A DNA stretch of 64,000 nucleotides from DATHTK01 sp035463295. Its GTDB lineage: Bacteria; Actinomycetota; Rubrobacteria; Rubrobacterales; Rubrobacteraceae. Location: assembly GCA_035463295.1 (NCBI GenBank), contig DATHTK010000063.1, positions 1 through 64,000 on the forward strand, given 5' to 3'. The notes under the pieces were generated by a model. That model searched no databases. It had not been told where the DNA came from and saw nothing but the letters and a program-made list of their open reading frames with translations. The translations under genes were made by a program, and so were the position numbers. Positions within the stretch are counted from its first letter, which is position 1. Each line of letters starts with the position of its first letter. This document shows, in pieces, positions 23,738 to 32,697 of the stretch.

Positions 23738-24598
23738 TTGTCGTTGAGCGAGAGATACAGCGCTACGAAGAACGGTCTCTCCTTTGAACTTGGCGCCTTC
23801 GACCTCGACGGGACCGTCCTGCGGCGGGACCTGAGGATCACGCCCAGGACCGTAGCAGCCTTGGACAGGCTCCGAGAGCGCGGGACGCGCCTTGTGGTGG
23901 CCACGGGCCGGCGTTTCGAGGGCGCGCACGAGCACGCGCGGCGGCTCGGTTTCGAGGAGGACGACCCCGTTATCTGCTACGGCGGCTCGATGGTGCGCAG
24001 GATGAACGGCGCTGAGACACTGCTGCACCTCAGGCTGCAAAGGAGTCTGGGCGTCGAGGTACTCGAGTGGGCTGCTGGGCGGGGCTTGCACGCCCGCGTC
24101 TTTGTGGACGGGCGCATCATCACTTCCCTCGGCACCACAGCTTCCGTCGAGCACCTGCGTCGCCCTGAAGAGCCGGGCGTCTCCGTCGTCGATTCCCCAG
24201 CGGACTGGCTGCGCGACGGCGGGGAGGAGCCAACCAAGCTCGTTATCGTCGACCACCCCGACAACGTCGAGTGCTGGCTCGAAGAGGCGCGGGCAGCGTT
24301 TGCTGGGAGGCTCTTCGTCACCCGCAGCCTTCCGCACTACGTCGAGATCGGTGGCCTCAAGGGAACCAAGTCCAATGCGCTTCGATTTCTCTGCGACCAC
24401 TGGGGGATAGACCCAGCCCGCATCATCGCCTTCGGAGACGCGGACAACGACGTAGACATGCTGCGCTTCGCAGGGCACGGGGTCGCCGTCGGGGGGATGA
24501 CCGATGAGGTCAGGAGGGCCGCCGACGCCGTCGCTCCGCCAGCGAACGAGGACGGGGTCGCATGGTACCTCGAGGAGCTGCTGGAGGGTAGGATCTAG
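23738..24598 (+). CDS. HAD-superfamily Cof-type phosphatase
   Basis: The 286-residue protein is a type IIB HAD hydrolase. Motif I is AFDLDGTVLR, motif II is VVATGRR, the conserved lysine lies in GGLKGTKSNAL and motif IV is IIAFGDADNDVDMLRFAG. The cap domain lies between motifs II and III. Such enzymes dephosphorylate sugar phosphates, FMN or similar; the substrate is not predictable. The start is TTG 23738 or TTG 23744, with GAGGGA upstream. Its stop touches the TTG of the next gene, so the two genes form a pair. Confidence 0.9.
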   Translation: MSLSERYSATKNGLSFELGAFDLDGTVLRRDLRITPRTVAALDRLRERGTRLVVATGRRFEGAHEHARRLGFEEDDPVICYGGSMVRRMNGAETLLHLRLQRSLGVEVLEWAAGRGLHARVFVDGRIITSLGTTASVEHLRRPEEPGVSVVDSPADWLRDGGEEPTKLVIVDHPDNVECWLEEARAAFAGRLFVTRSLPHYVEIGGLKGTKSNALRFLCDHWGIDPARIIAFGDADNDVDMLRFAGHGVAVGGMTDEVRRAADAVAPPANEDGVAWYLEELLEGRI

Positions 24599-25417
24599 TT
24601 GCCCGAGCTGCCCGAGACCACGGTCATATCGGAGGACGTCTACGCTCTGGCCGGCGGGCGCGAGGTGCTGCGCGCGGCCGTCTTCCGACCGGACGTCACG
24701 AACGTAGAGCCGGACGAGTTCTCGCGGCGGCTCGTCGGGAGGAAGCTGCGGGGCACGAACCGGCGCGGCAAGGTCATCGTGCTCGACTTCGGGGAGGTCG
24801 TCGGCCTCGTGCACCTCGTCATCTCCGGGCGCGTCCTCGGGCTCCCCAACTGGAGAGAGCCGGACCACATCCATACCGCTATCCTCGAGTTCGAGGGAGG
24901 GGTGACGCTCGCCTTCACGCGGCTCTGGCTCGGGTACTTCCACCTATACGAGCCGGAGCGGGTGGACGAGCACCCCCTGATCTCCCGCCTCGGCCCCGAC
25001 CCGTTCTCGGAAGGGTTCACGGTCGAGTACCTGACGGGCGCGCTGCGGCGCAAGGCGTCCATAAAGGGTCTGCTCCTCGATCAGTCCATCGTCGCCGGTC
25101 TCGGGAACATCTACGTGGACGAGGTGCTCTTCGCAGCTGGCGTCCACCCGACCCGGAAGGCCGCCTCGCTGAGCCCGCGAGAGGTCGCGGCCATCCACGT
25201 CGCGACCCGCGACATCCTGGGGCGCGCCATCGAGCTTCGGGGGACGACCTTCGACTCCTACCACGACGCCTTCGGCGAGACGGGCGAGTTCCAGCACCAG
25301 CTGCAGGTCTTCACCCGCGCGGGCGAGGCGTGCCCGAGGTGCGGCGCCGAGATCCTCAAGTCCCGCGTCGCCGGCCGGGGAACCTACACCTGCCCGACGT
25401 GCCAGCGCGTTAGTTAA
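24599..25417 (+). CDS. Fpg/Nei-family DNA glycosylase
   Basis: The 272-residue enzyme removes oxidised bases and nicks the abasic site. The N-terminus after the initiator is PELPE, giving the catalytic Pro and Glu; RRGKVIVLDF carries the beta-elimination lysine; LLLDQSIVAGLGNIYVDEVLF is the helix-two-turn-helix; and the C-terminal zinc finger is CPRCG, 16 residues, CPTC with the DNA-binding arginine in GRGTY. The usual DPRRFG stretch is replaced by TRLWLGYF, so this is a divergent branch whose base preference is unclear. TTG start, directly abutting the HAD gene. Confidence 0.9.
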   Translation: MPELPETTVISEDVYALAGGREVLRAAVFRPDVTNVEPDEFSRRLVGRKLRGTNRRGKVIVLDFGEVVGLVHLVISGRVLGLPNWREPDHIHTAILEFEGGVTLAFTRLWLGYFHLYEPERVDEHPLISRLGPDPFSEGFTVEYLTGALRRKASIKGLLLDQSIVAGLGNIYVDEVLFAAGVHPTRKAASLSPREVAAIHVATRDILGRAIELRGTTFDSYHDAFGETGEFQHQLQVFTRAGEACPRCGAEILKSRVAGRGTYTCPTCQRVS

Positions 25418-25452
25418 TCAGCGAGCCGACAAGTCGGCGGACTCATGCGCTA

Positions 25453-26034
25453 CTACCCTTCGGGCGCCGGCTCGATGAGGTTGGGTCGCGAGTCGGCGAA
25501 CTCGCGGGCCTCGGCATAGGACTCTTCTGCCTCTTCGTAGCCGGCGCCGACCTCGGAGAGGAGGTCGAGCGCCCTATCCCGGTTGTTCTCCAGGGCGGGG
25601 TCGAGCTCGAGGATCTCGTAGAACTCTATCTCCTTCGCCTCGGCGGAGATCTGGGCGTCCATCGCCTGCGTAAGCAGGCGCGAGTACTCTTTTATCTCCG
25701 GGTCTACGTCGAGGTCTTGTACGGTCGCCAAAGAGTCCCTGGCCTCTTCTAGGTTGCCGCGGGCGTCTTGCAGGGTCTCTTTCGCCTCCGTAATGCGATC
25801 TCTCTCCTGAGAAGGGTCGTCCCCGGACTCGACGCTCTCTTTCACGTCGGCGTAGGTGGAGCGGGCTTGCTCGAAGAGGTCGTTGTGCTCTGCTATGCGC
25901 TCGTTGGCCTCGGAGATCGCCTCGTTGGCCTGTTCGCGCGGGTTCCCGGTGAGGACCGAGCATCCGCCCAGAAGAAGCACCGCCGAGAGCGAGATCACAA
26001 CGAACAGCGCGCGACGGTTTATCATGGGGGCCAT
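25453..26034 (-). CDS. Coiled-coil lipoprotein of unknown function
   Basis: The 193-residue product has a signal with lipobox LLLGGC (Cys at about residue 25), so it is anchored at the outer face of the membrane. The rest is almost entirely helical with heptad character (AISEANERIAEHNDLFEQA; RITEAKETLQDARGNLEEA; GAGYEEAEESYAEAREFAD) and strongly acidic. No family is recognised beyond a general resemblance to coiled-coil lipoproteins. It is divergent from the next gene, and the likely starts lie only about 22 bases apart, so both promoters must overlap. Confidence 0.7.
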   Translation of the reverse strand: MAPMINRRALFVVISLSAVLLLGGCSVLTGNPREQANEAISEANERIAEHNDLFEQARSTYADVKESVESGDDPSQERDRITEAKETLQDARGNLEEARDSLATVQDLDVDPEIKEYSRLLTQAMDAQISAEAKEIEFYEILELDPALENNRDRALDLLSEVGAGYEEAEESYAEAREFADSRPNLIEPAPEG

Positions 26035-26056
26035 GAACCAGGGAAGCTTACCGTTT

Positions 26057-26422
26057 ATGGGAATACGCTCCTTTCGCGAGGCCGTGAAACGCGTCCTCGG
26101 CCGCGTCTTCCGGCGGCGGGAGAGCACGGATCCCGCGTTGCCCTCTCGGGCGGCCTCCGAGATCCGGGAGTTCGCCGAGACCCACGCCGCGCTCTTCGAG
26201 CGCGCCGAGAGGCTGAGCGCGAAGGCCGAGCGGCTGGAGCGGGCCGGCACACCGAGCGAGAGCGCGCGCAACCGTGCCGAGCGGGCCAGGCAGGAGATAG
26301 AGGCCCACCTCGTCGCCCTTCGCGCCTCCTTTACGGCCTCCGCCAGCGAGGGTAGGCGGGCCTTCGATCGGGAGGTCGAGCGTCGCTATCCCACGCTCAG
26401 GGTCTCCGACGGGCACCTCTGA
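26057..26422 (+). CDS. Small charged helical protein of unknown function
   Basis: From ATG 26057 the product has 121 residues: a basic start (IRSFREAVKRVLGRVFRRR) followed by a long amphipathic helix region (EIREFAETHAALFERAERLS, then AERARQEIEAHLVALRASF) and a short tail. No signal peptide or membrane segment is seen. Another in-frame ATG at 26033 would make the start overlap that of the divergent lipoprotein by two bases and is less likely. The composition suggests a coiled coil that could bind membranes or nucleic acid through its basic end; this is inference only. Confidence 0.6.
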   Translation: MGIRSFREAVKRVLGRVFRRRESTDPALPSRAASEIREFAETHAALFERAERLSAKAERLERAGTPSESARNRAERARQEIEAHLVALRASFTASASEGRRAFDREVERRYPTLRVSDGHL

Positions 26423-26468
26423 CCCCGGCCGAGCGGCTCTGACCGTGATCCGCAGGTTCGCCCCCAGC

Positions 26469-26924
26469 CTACTCGCCGGAGGTCAGGGCGCCGTAGGCTT
26501 CCCTGGCGAACTTACGCGCTTGGGGACCGGTCTTCGGGCTGAGAAAGAGGAATGCCAGGCCGGCTACGAGCAGGAGGAGGAGCACCTTCGACCCTCCGCC
26601 TCCGCTGCGGACCTTCTCGCCCCGCACCCGCTTGCTGCCCTCGTGCGCTGCTTCGGCCGCCGCCTCGACCTGCTTTCGCAGCTTGTCGTCGTCCCAGAGC
26701 CTGGCGACGATCTCGGTCGGGTTCTCGTCCGAGAGCTCATCCAGTATGTTTCGAGCCGACTCAATAAAGACGCGGATATTGTCCCGGAGATCGTCGTCGT
26801 AGAGCAGCCGCTCGAGCAACGGCCTGGCTCCGGCGTAGGCCGCCGCCAGCGCCGCGGTAGGTACGAACGACGTCTCTTCGGCCTGTGCCTTTAGCCTCTC
26901 GGCCCGGCTCTTTCTCCCAAACAC
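26469..26924 (-). CDS. Membrane-anchored helical protein of unknown function
   Basis: The 151-residue product has a basic start (MFGRKSRAERLKAQAEE), a helical domain (PTAALAAAYAGARPLLERLL and RDNIRVFIESARNILDEL) and a single C-terminal membrane helix (KVLLLLLVAGLAFLFL) preceded by a Gly/Ser linker. The C-terminal tail is short and basic. This layout recalls YtxH-like or apolipoprotein-like actinobacterial proteins but no family motif is seen. It lies 74 bases downstream of ileS on the same strand order but on a separate side, transcribed toward 26469. Confidence 0.65.
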   Translation of the reverse strand: MFGRKSRAERLKAQAEETSFVPTAALAAAYAGARPLLERLLYDDDLRDNIRVFIESARNILDELSDENPTEIVARLWDDDKLRKQVEAAAEAAHEGSKRVRGEKVRSGGGGSKVLLLLLVAGLAFLFLSPKTGPQARKFAREAYGALTSGE

Positions 26925-26998
26925 GAATACCTCCCTCTCTGCCTTCCCACGATCAGGTTCTTACAGGGTCTCTACATCATACCCGCTTTGGGGAACCT

Positions 26999-29900
26999 CT
27001 ATCCTACTGGCTCTATTCTGATCCGCAGCGACTCGCCGTCTACGCTCATCTCCTGGTAGTTGTCGGCCGGCCCGCCGCCGTCCAGGTGCAGCTCCCGGGC
27101 TAGCACCTCGGACTTGAAGTAGTCGCCCCAGCTCTCCCCGAGCAACCCGACGAGACGGGGGCTACCGGAGAGGTCCACCCGGACCCCCTCCTCTATCTCG
27201 AAGCCCTTCTCTCGCCGGAGGGTCTGCACCTTGTGGACCAGCTCCCGCACGAGCCCCTCGTCGAGCAGCGCGGCGTCCAGGCTGGTGTCGAGGGCGACGG
27301 AGAGGCCACCCTCGCGCGCAAGCACAAAGCCCTCCCTCTCTCGTGGCTCGACGAGTAGTTCGTCGGGAGAGAGCGGTATCTCCTCGTCCTCGACGGTCAC
27401 GGAGATCCGCTCTCCGGCGGCGGCCCTCGCGCCTACTTCTGCCGGAGCGTCGGCGAGAGCGGCGCGGATGCCCGGTACGAGCTTCCCGTATTTCGGGCCG
27501 ACGACGCCGAGGTTCGGCTTCAGGTCGTAGGCGATGATGTCCTCCGCCTCGCCGAACGAGAGCCCCTTGACGTTCAGCTCGTCCAGGATGATCTCCGCCA
27601 GCGACTCCACGCCCTCGCGGAAGGTGCTCTCGGGCTCGCCGGGGACCACCACGACCTCAGACAGGGGCTGGCGGGTCTTTATGGCGGCGGCGTTCCGGGC
27701 CGCCCGCCCCAGGGCCACGACGCGCCTCGCGGCGGCCATGCGCCCCGAGAGATCCTCGTCCACCAGCGCCTCCTCATAGAGGGGCCAGTCGGCGAGGTGG
27801 ACGCTCTCCGGGGCGTGCGTATCCACGTTCACGACGAGGTTCTGGTAGATCTCCTCGGCCACGAACGGCGTGAAGGGGGCGGTTAGCTTGCTCACCGCGA
27901 CCAGGCACTCGTACAGGGTGGAGTGAGCGGCCTTCTTGTCGGCGTCGTCCTCGCCCTTCCAGAACCGCCGGCGGCTCCGCCTCACGTACCAGTTGGAGAG
28001 CTCGTCGACGAAGTCCCCGATCGCGCGCCCGGCCGCCGTGATGTCGTAATCGTCCAGCCTCCCGGTGACGGTGCGGATCGTGAGCTGCAGCTCGCTGAGG
28101 GCCCAGCGGTCCATGAGGCTCCGCTGTGTAAGGGGCACGAAGTCGTCCCGTGGATGAAAACCGTCTATGCGGGCGTAGGTGACGAAAAAGGAGTAGGTGT
28201 TCCAGAGGGTGAGCAGGTACTTGCGCACCGCCTCGTCTACCTGCTCCTCGGAGAAGCGGCGCGTGTTGCCGGGGCTCGTGGCGGTGTAGAGCGCCCACCG
28301 GAGGGCGTCGGCGCCCTGCTTCTCGAAGAGGTCCCAGGGGTCTATGACGTTGCCGAGCGACTTGCTCATCTTCTTGCCCTCGGCGTCGAGGATGTGCCCG
28401 AGGACGAGACAGGTCCTGTACGAGCTCTCGCCAAAGAGCATCGTCGACACCGCGAGCAGCGAGTAGAACCAGCCCCGCGTCTGGTCCACGGCCTCGCAGA
28501 TGTAGTCCGCCGGGAACTGCTGCTCGAAGTGCACGCGGCTCGTCGCGCCGCCGTGCGGGTAGGCCCACTGGGCGAAGGGCATGCTCCCCGAGTCGAACCA
28601 GACGTCGAGGACCTCCGGGACGCGGGACGCCTCCTCGCCGGTCTCGGGGTGCCGGACGCGGACGCCGTCGATGTACGGCCGGTGCAGGTCGTCGGGGACC
28701 GGGTCCATCGCGAGGTCTCTCAGTTCCCGCACGCTGCCCACCACCACGACGTCTCCGGCCTCCGTGCGCCAGATCGGGAGCGGCGTGCCCCAGTAGCGCT
28801 CGCGGCTCAGGGCCCAGTCCACATTGTTCTTGAGCCAGTCCCCGAAGCGGCCCCACTTGATGTGCTCGGGGACCCAGTTTATCCTCTCGTTCTCCGAGAG
28901 AAGCTCTTCGAGAACCGCCGTCGTGCGGGCGTACCACGCTCTCTTGGCGTAGTACAGCAGCGGCGTCCCGCACCGCCAGCAGTGCGGATAGGCGTGCTCG
29001 TACTCCTCCGACCGGAAGAGCAGGCCCCTCTCTTCTAGCTCGTCCACCAGCCCCGGGTCGGCGTCCTTGACGAACTGCCCGGCGAACGGCCCGATCCGCT
29101 CGTCGAAGGTCCCGTCGGGCTTTACGGGGTGGATCGTGGGCAGCCCGTACCGCCGCCCGAGGCGCGCATCGTCCTCGCCGTAGGCCGGGGCGGTGTGCAC
29201 TAGGCCGGTCCCCTCGGTCGTCGTCACGTGATCCCCGAGGACGACGGTCCACAGGTTCTCTTCGGCTCCCTCCACCGCCACGTAGTCGAAGGGCCGCCGG
29301 TACGTGAGCCCTTCTAGCTCGCGTCCCTTGCGCCTCTCGACGATCTCGTGATCTCCCTCTCCGAGGACTCTTTCGACCAGCTCCTCGGCGATGACGAGTC
29401 GCTCGTCCCCGACCCTGACGGTGGCGTAGTCGACGTCCGGCCCCGCGGCGACGGCGGCGTTGGAGATGAGCGTCCACGGTGTCGTCGTCCAGACGAGGAG
29501 GCTGGTCTTCTCGTCCGGCGAAGCCAGCGGCAGCCTGACGTAGACGCTGGGGTCCACTACGGGGTCCGGGTACTGCTGGTAGCCGAGGGCTACCTCAGCG
29601 GAGGAGAGGGAGGTCTGATCCCTCGGACAGTGGGCGCTGACCTTGTAGCCTTCGTAGAGCAGGTCCTTCTCGTAGAGGGTCTTGAGGGCCCACCAGACGC
29701 TCTCGATGTAGGAGCTGTCCAGGGTCCGGTACGGGTCTTCCATGTCGATCCAGAACCCCAGGCGCTCGCTCATCGCACGCCAGTCCTCGACGTAGCGGAA
29801 GACGGACTCGCGGCAGAGCCGGTTGAACTCCTCGACGCCGTAGCGTTCGACGTCGTCCTTACCGGAGAGACCGAGCTCTTTTTCGACCTGGAGCTCGACC

Positions 29901-30175
29901 GGCAGCCCGTGGGTGTCCCAGCCGCCCTTGCGCTCGACCCGGTAGCCCTGCATGGTCTTGTAGCGCGGGATCAGGTCCTTGAACGCCCGCGCGAGCGCGT
30001 GGTGGAACCCGGGACGACCGTTCGCCGTCGGCGGACCCTCGTAGAAGACGAACGGCCTCTCTTCAGACCGACCCTCGACGGACTTCCGGAAGGCATCGGT
30101 CTTCTCCCAGAGCCCGAGCACCTTCTCCTCCAGCCTCGGGAAATCGACCCGTGGTGTAACCTTTTCGAACGCCAT
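26999..30175 (-). CDS. ileS: Isoleucyl-tRNA synthetase, type 2 with GFHH signature
   Basis: This 1058-residue class I synthetase charges tRNA-Ile. The HIGH-like motif reads TANGRPGFHHALARAF, so the tetrad is GFHH rather than HxGH; KKMSKSLGN is the second signature. The CP1 editing domain lies between (WTTTPWTLISNAAVA is the threonine-rich editing site), and CWRCGTPLLYYAKRAWY, WVPEHIKWGRFG and WALSRERYWGTPLPIW complete the fold. Length and the C-terminal anticodon domain match the IleRS2 branch, which tends to be insensitive to mupirocin. ATG 30175 is preferred over GTG-type starts upstream, with GAGAGGTG ahead. It is preceded by a T-box and a strong promoter. Confidence 0.97.
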   Translation of the reverse strand: MAFEKVTPRVDFPRLEEKVLGLWEKTDAFRKSVEGRSEERPFVFYEGPPTANGRPGFHHALARAFKDLIPRYKTMQGYRVERKGGWDTHGLPVELQVEKELGLSGKDDVERYGVEEFNRLCRESVFRYVEDWRAMSERLGFWIDMEDPYRTLDSSYIESVWWALKTLYEKDLLYEGYKVSAHCPRDQTSLSSAEVALGYQQYPDPVVDPSVYVRLPLASPDEKTSLLVWTTTPWTLISNAAVAAGPDVDYATVRVGDERLVIAEELVERVLGEGDHEIVERRKGRELEGLTYRRPFDYVAVEGAEENLWTVVLGDHVTTTEGTGLVHTAPAYGEDDARLGRRYGLPTIHPVKPDGTFDERIGPFAGQFVKDADPGLVDELEERGLLFRSEEYEHAYPHCWRCGTPLLYYAKRAWYARTTAVLEELLSENERINWVPEHIKWGRFGDWLKNNVDWALSRERYWGTPLPIWRTEAGDVVVVGSVRELRDLAMDPVPDDLHRPYIDGVRVRHPETGEEASRVPEVLDVWFDSGSMPFAQWAYPHGGATSRVHFEQQFPADYICEAVDQTRGWFYSLLAVSTMLFGESSYRTCLVLGHILDAEGKKMSKSLGNVIDPWDLFEKQGADALRWALYTATSPGNTRRFSEEQVDEAVRKYLLTLWNTYSFFVTYARIDGFHPRDDFVPLTQRSLMDRWALSELQLTIRTVTGRLDDYDITAAGRAIGDFVDELSNWYVRRSRRRFWKGEDDADKKAAHSTLYECLVAVSKLTAPFTPFVAEEIYQNLVVNVDTHAPESVHLADWPLYEEALVDEDLSGRMAAARRVVALGRAARNAAAIKTRQPLSEVVVVPGEPESTFREGVESLAEIILDELNVKGLSFGEAEDIIAYDLKPNLGVVGPKYGKLVPGIRAALADAPAEVGARAAAGERISVTVEDEEIPLSPDELLVEPREREGFVLAREGGLSVALDTSLDAALLDEGLVRELVHKVQTLRREKGFEIEEGVRVDLSGSPRLVGLLGESWGDYFKSEVLARELHLDGGGPADNYQEMSVDGESLRIRIEPVG

Positions 30176-30209
30176 ATCCCGCACCTCTCAAACGTACGAG
30201 CTCCCGCCT

Positions 30210-30538
30210 CCGCGGCCGGAGCGAATCTCTGCGCTCCACCGCGGGGACGGGAGCCGTCCATTGACGCTCTCGCGGTACCACCCCGCTTGCCCGTAAGCTG
30301 ACGCCTTCGGGCCTCTCTGTGAGCCACGCCGTGCTCCGCGTCGCTCTCGCGCCGTAACGGGCGCACCCGGCCGATCCTACTAACGCCTGGGCCGGTCGAG
30401 GCGCCGCCCCCGCACCCTTCGCTTTCGGTCGGCGGCTCGGGGAGGATCTTCGGGTCGCGCCTCGCGCCGGGCTCGACACCGCCCCCGGCTCGCTCTGGCG
30501 AGGTTCTGCGACCGTACTCGTTCCCGTCGTCGCCTCTT
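30210..30538 (-). promoter_or_regulatory. T-box leader of ileS (isoleucine specifier ATC)
   Basis: Reading the minus strand, GGGAACGAGTA near 30515 begins stem I, CCAGAGCGAGCCGGGGGC matches the AGAG-type stem I bulge region, and GAAGATCC carries the specifier ATC at 30447-30445, an isoleucine codon. The T-box core GGGGTGGTACCGCG lies at 30284-30271, where UGGU pairs with the tRNA end. A long hairpin (CTCCCG...CGGGAG enclosing GGAGCG...CGCTCC) follows at about 30260-30200, just before the ileS ribosome site GAGAGG. Uncharged tRNA-Ile should favour ileS expression. Whether control is by termination or by hiding the ribosome site is not clear; no U-tract follows the hairpin, which favours translation control. 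Confidence 0.92.
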
Positions 30539-30544
30539 GGAGGC

Positions 30545-30573
30545 TTTGTAGCGGCAAAGAGCGGGCGTGTCAA
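30545..30573 (-). promoter_or_regulatory. Promoter of the ileS T-box transcript
   Basis: On the minus strand TTGACA (30573-30568) and TACAAA (30550-30545) are separated by 17 bases. The start of transcription would fall near 30538, right where the T-box leader begins. Confidence 0.65.
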
Positions 30574-30717
30574 GGCCGTCCGGGCCGAGCGGTGATCCGG
30601 TCGTCCTCGCGGCATCGTAGATAAGTGTAAAGGCTATGCAGCAACGGGTGATAGCCTATCGTCGAGGTCTCGACCGACGACGTTGTGAGAGGCGTATAAG
30701 ACACAGGGAGCGGTACT

Positions 30718-32352
30718 ATGAGCAGCAGGCTTAGGGCGGGGATCTCGGGCGGAGTCGGCGCCGTGGTGGCGTTCGGTCTCGCGGAGCTGATTCACGGGCT
30801 CTACGGGCTCGTGCCGTCGGTGTTCGTAGCCCTCGTGCAGGCGATTATAGAGCTGACGCCCGGGGAGTTCGTTACCCGGGGCATCGAGCTCCTCGGCCAG
30901 GCGGATATCCCGGTCCTGGTCGCGGGCACGATCGTGTGCGCCCTGATCTTCGCCGTTTTCCTGGCGAACGTGAGCCTCCGTCGCCCGCTCGTGGCCCTCG
31001 CCGCCGTCGGGGTTCTGGCGGTCGTGGCGATAGCTGCCGCGTTCTCCGAGCCCTTCGTCGCGCCGGTAGCCACGGTGCTCACCATCGTCGGTGCCCTCGC
31101 CGCCGGTATCGCCGTGACCGAGTCCCTGCTGCGAGCCGCGGGCCTCCGCCCACAGAGGACCGGCTATACCGAAGACCCACGCTCCCCCGTCGTGAGGTCG
31201 AGGGAGGCGTACTCGGAGAGCGGCGTGGCGGTAGGCCGCGGAAGCTTTCTCCTGCTCGGAGGTGCCGCAGCGGTTGCGGGCCTGACCGCCGCTGGGGCCG
31301 GCCGCGTACTGGCCGGGCAGGGGACGCAGGAGGCAGCCGCTCCCAGGGCGCTGGACCTCCCGAGGGAGTCCACCGGAGAGTCTTCGGGCGGGGAAGAGAC
31401 CGTGACCCACGAGACGCTTCCGCCGCCGGACCCCGCAGCCTCCCTGGACGTGCCCGGGATGCCGAAGCTGATCACGCCGGCCGCAAGCTTCTACCTTATA
31501 GACACAGCCCTGAGCTCACCCCGCATCGACGTGGACGCCTGGAAGCTCTCCGTAAAGGGCGCCGTACCGGAGCCCGTGGATTTCTCGTACAAGGACCTCC
31601 TCGGCATGTCCACGCGCGAGGCGGACATCACACTCTCCTGCGTCTCGAACGAGGTGGGGGGAGGTCTGATCTCGAACGGGCGCTGGACCGGGGTCCTGCT
31701 CTCCGACGTCCTCGCCGTGGCCGGCATGACCCGCGAGAACATAGACCGCGCCTCCGAGCAACTCGTGGGCCGCAGCGTCGACGGATGGACCTCCGGCTTC
31801 AAGGCGGATCTCGCCTTCGACGGGCGCGAGGCGCTCGTCGCCTTTGGCCTCAACGGCTCGGAGCTGCCACTGAAACACGGCTACCCGGTCCGGCTCGTCG
31901 TCCCCGGTCTCTACGGCTACGTCTCCGCTACCAAGTGGCTCACCGAACTGGAGCTCACCGACTGGGACTTCGACGCCTACTGGATCCAGCGCACCTGGTC
32001 GAAGGAAGGCCCCATCAAGACCCAGTCTCGTATCGATACCGTGAAGGGCGGCGAGAACCTCGCGGCCGGCCGTGTCGCCGTCGGTGGCGTCGCCTGGGCT
32101 CCACACCGCGGTATCAGCAGGGTCGAGGTCTCGACCGACGGCGGCGACACCTGGAACGAGGCCCGGCTCGCGAAGCAACTCGATGCCGACACCTGGCGCC
32201 AGTACGTCTACGACTGGGAGGCGAAACCCGGCGAATATACCCTTCAGGTCCGCGCCACCGACGGTGACGGCGAGACCCAGACCACAGAGGAGGCGCCCCC
32301 GCATCCCTCCGGCGCTACCGGCTACCACACGATCGAGGTAACCGTGGCGTGA
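30718..32352 (+). CDS. Membrane-anchored sulfite-oxidase-family molybdoenzyme
   Basis: The 544-residue protein has four or five N-terminal membrane helices (residues about 8-145), a Ser/Glu-rich linker, then an external sulfite-oxidase-type molybdopterin domain. The cofactor cysteine lies in DITLSCVSNEVGG, and the segments WTGVLLSDVLAVAG, FKADLAFDGREALVAFGLNG and LPLKHGYPVRLVVPGLYGY are family marks; a C-terminal Mo-co dimerisation domain follows (GVAWAPHRGISRVEVSTDGG). GRGSFLLLGGAAAVAG before the domain could be a signal-anchor. Fusion of a multi-helix membrane part to this domain is common in actinobacteria; the substrate (sulfite, nitrate or sulfoxide) is not predictable. GGGAG precedes the ATG. 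Confidence 0.88.
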   Translation: MSSRLRAGISGGVGAVVAFGLAELIHGLYGLVPSVFVALVQAIIELTPGEFVTRGIELLGQADIPVLVAGTIVCALIFAVFLANVSLRRPLVALAAVGVLAVVAIAAAFSEPFVAPVATVLTIVGALAAGIAVTESLLRAAGLRPQRTGYTEDPRSPVVRSREAYSESGVAVGRGSFLLLGGAAAVAGLTAAGAGRVLAGQGTQEAAAPRALDLPRESTGESSGGEETVTHETLPPPDPAASLDVPGMPKLITPAASFYLIDTALSSPRIDVDAWKLSVKGAVPEPVDFSYKDLLGMSTREADITLSCVSNEVGGGLISNGRWTGVLLSDVLAVAGMTRENIDRASEQLVGRSVDGWTSGFKADLAFDGREALVAFGLNGSELPLKHGYPVRLVVPGLYGYVSATKWLTELELTDWDFDAYWIQRTWSKEGPIKTQSRIDTVKGGENLAAGRVAVGGVAWAPHRGISRVEVSTDGGDTWNEARLAKQLDADTWRQYVYDWEAKPGEYTLQVRATDGDGETQTTEEAPPHPSGATGYHTIEVTVA

Positions 32353-32533
32353 AGACCCGAGAGCGGACGCCAGCCCAGGCGGCCGACTCCACCGACCTAA
32401 CCTTCACCCCGAATCTCAGATCCAGGCTATACATCGCCCGAGACCGATGGTTCCGCGGTGCGGCGCGTCCGTGTAATCAAAGTGTTTCCGTTACGTTACA
32501 GAACCGTAACTCCGCGGCAAGTGAACCGTAACA

Positions 32534-32564
32534 GGGCTCGGTTACCATCCTGGTAACCGAGCCC
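32534..32564. terminator. Perfect 14-bp hairpin after the molybdoenzyme gene
   Basis: GGGCTCGGTTACCA at 32534-32547 pairs with TGGTAACCGAGCCC at 32551-32564 around TCC. There is no U-tract directly after it; a second hairpin follows. Confidence 0.7.
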
Positions 32565-32565
32565 C

Positions 32566-32616
32566 GGCCGATGGAACCGTTCCCCCCTCCAGATTCCATC
32601 GGTCGGGACGGTCTTT
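32566..32616 (+). terminator. Second hairpin with T-rich tail
   Basis: GGCCGATGGAA (32566-32576) pairs with TTCCATCGGTC (32594-32604, one G-T pair) and GGTCTTTTCTC follows. With the hairpin just upstream it makes a tandem terminator that insulates the molybdoenzyme gene from endonuclease V. Confidence 0.65.
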
Positions 32617-32697
32617 TCTCAGGGCTCCTTGTTGCATCTTGTGATCGGGTTGTGTATCTGGTCCTTTCGCCGGGCTCTGCCGGGGTATATTCAGGTC

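Noticed and set aside
22958..24943. A 661-codon minus-strand frame
   Set aside because: The upstream two thirds are antisense to the HAD phosphatase and glycosylase genes; only the last 218 codons lie outside them.
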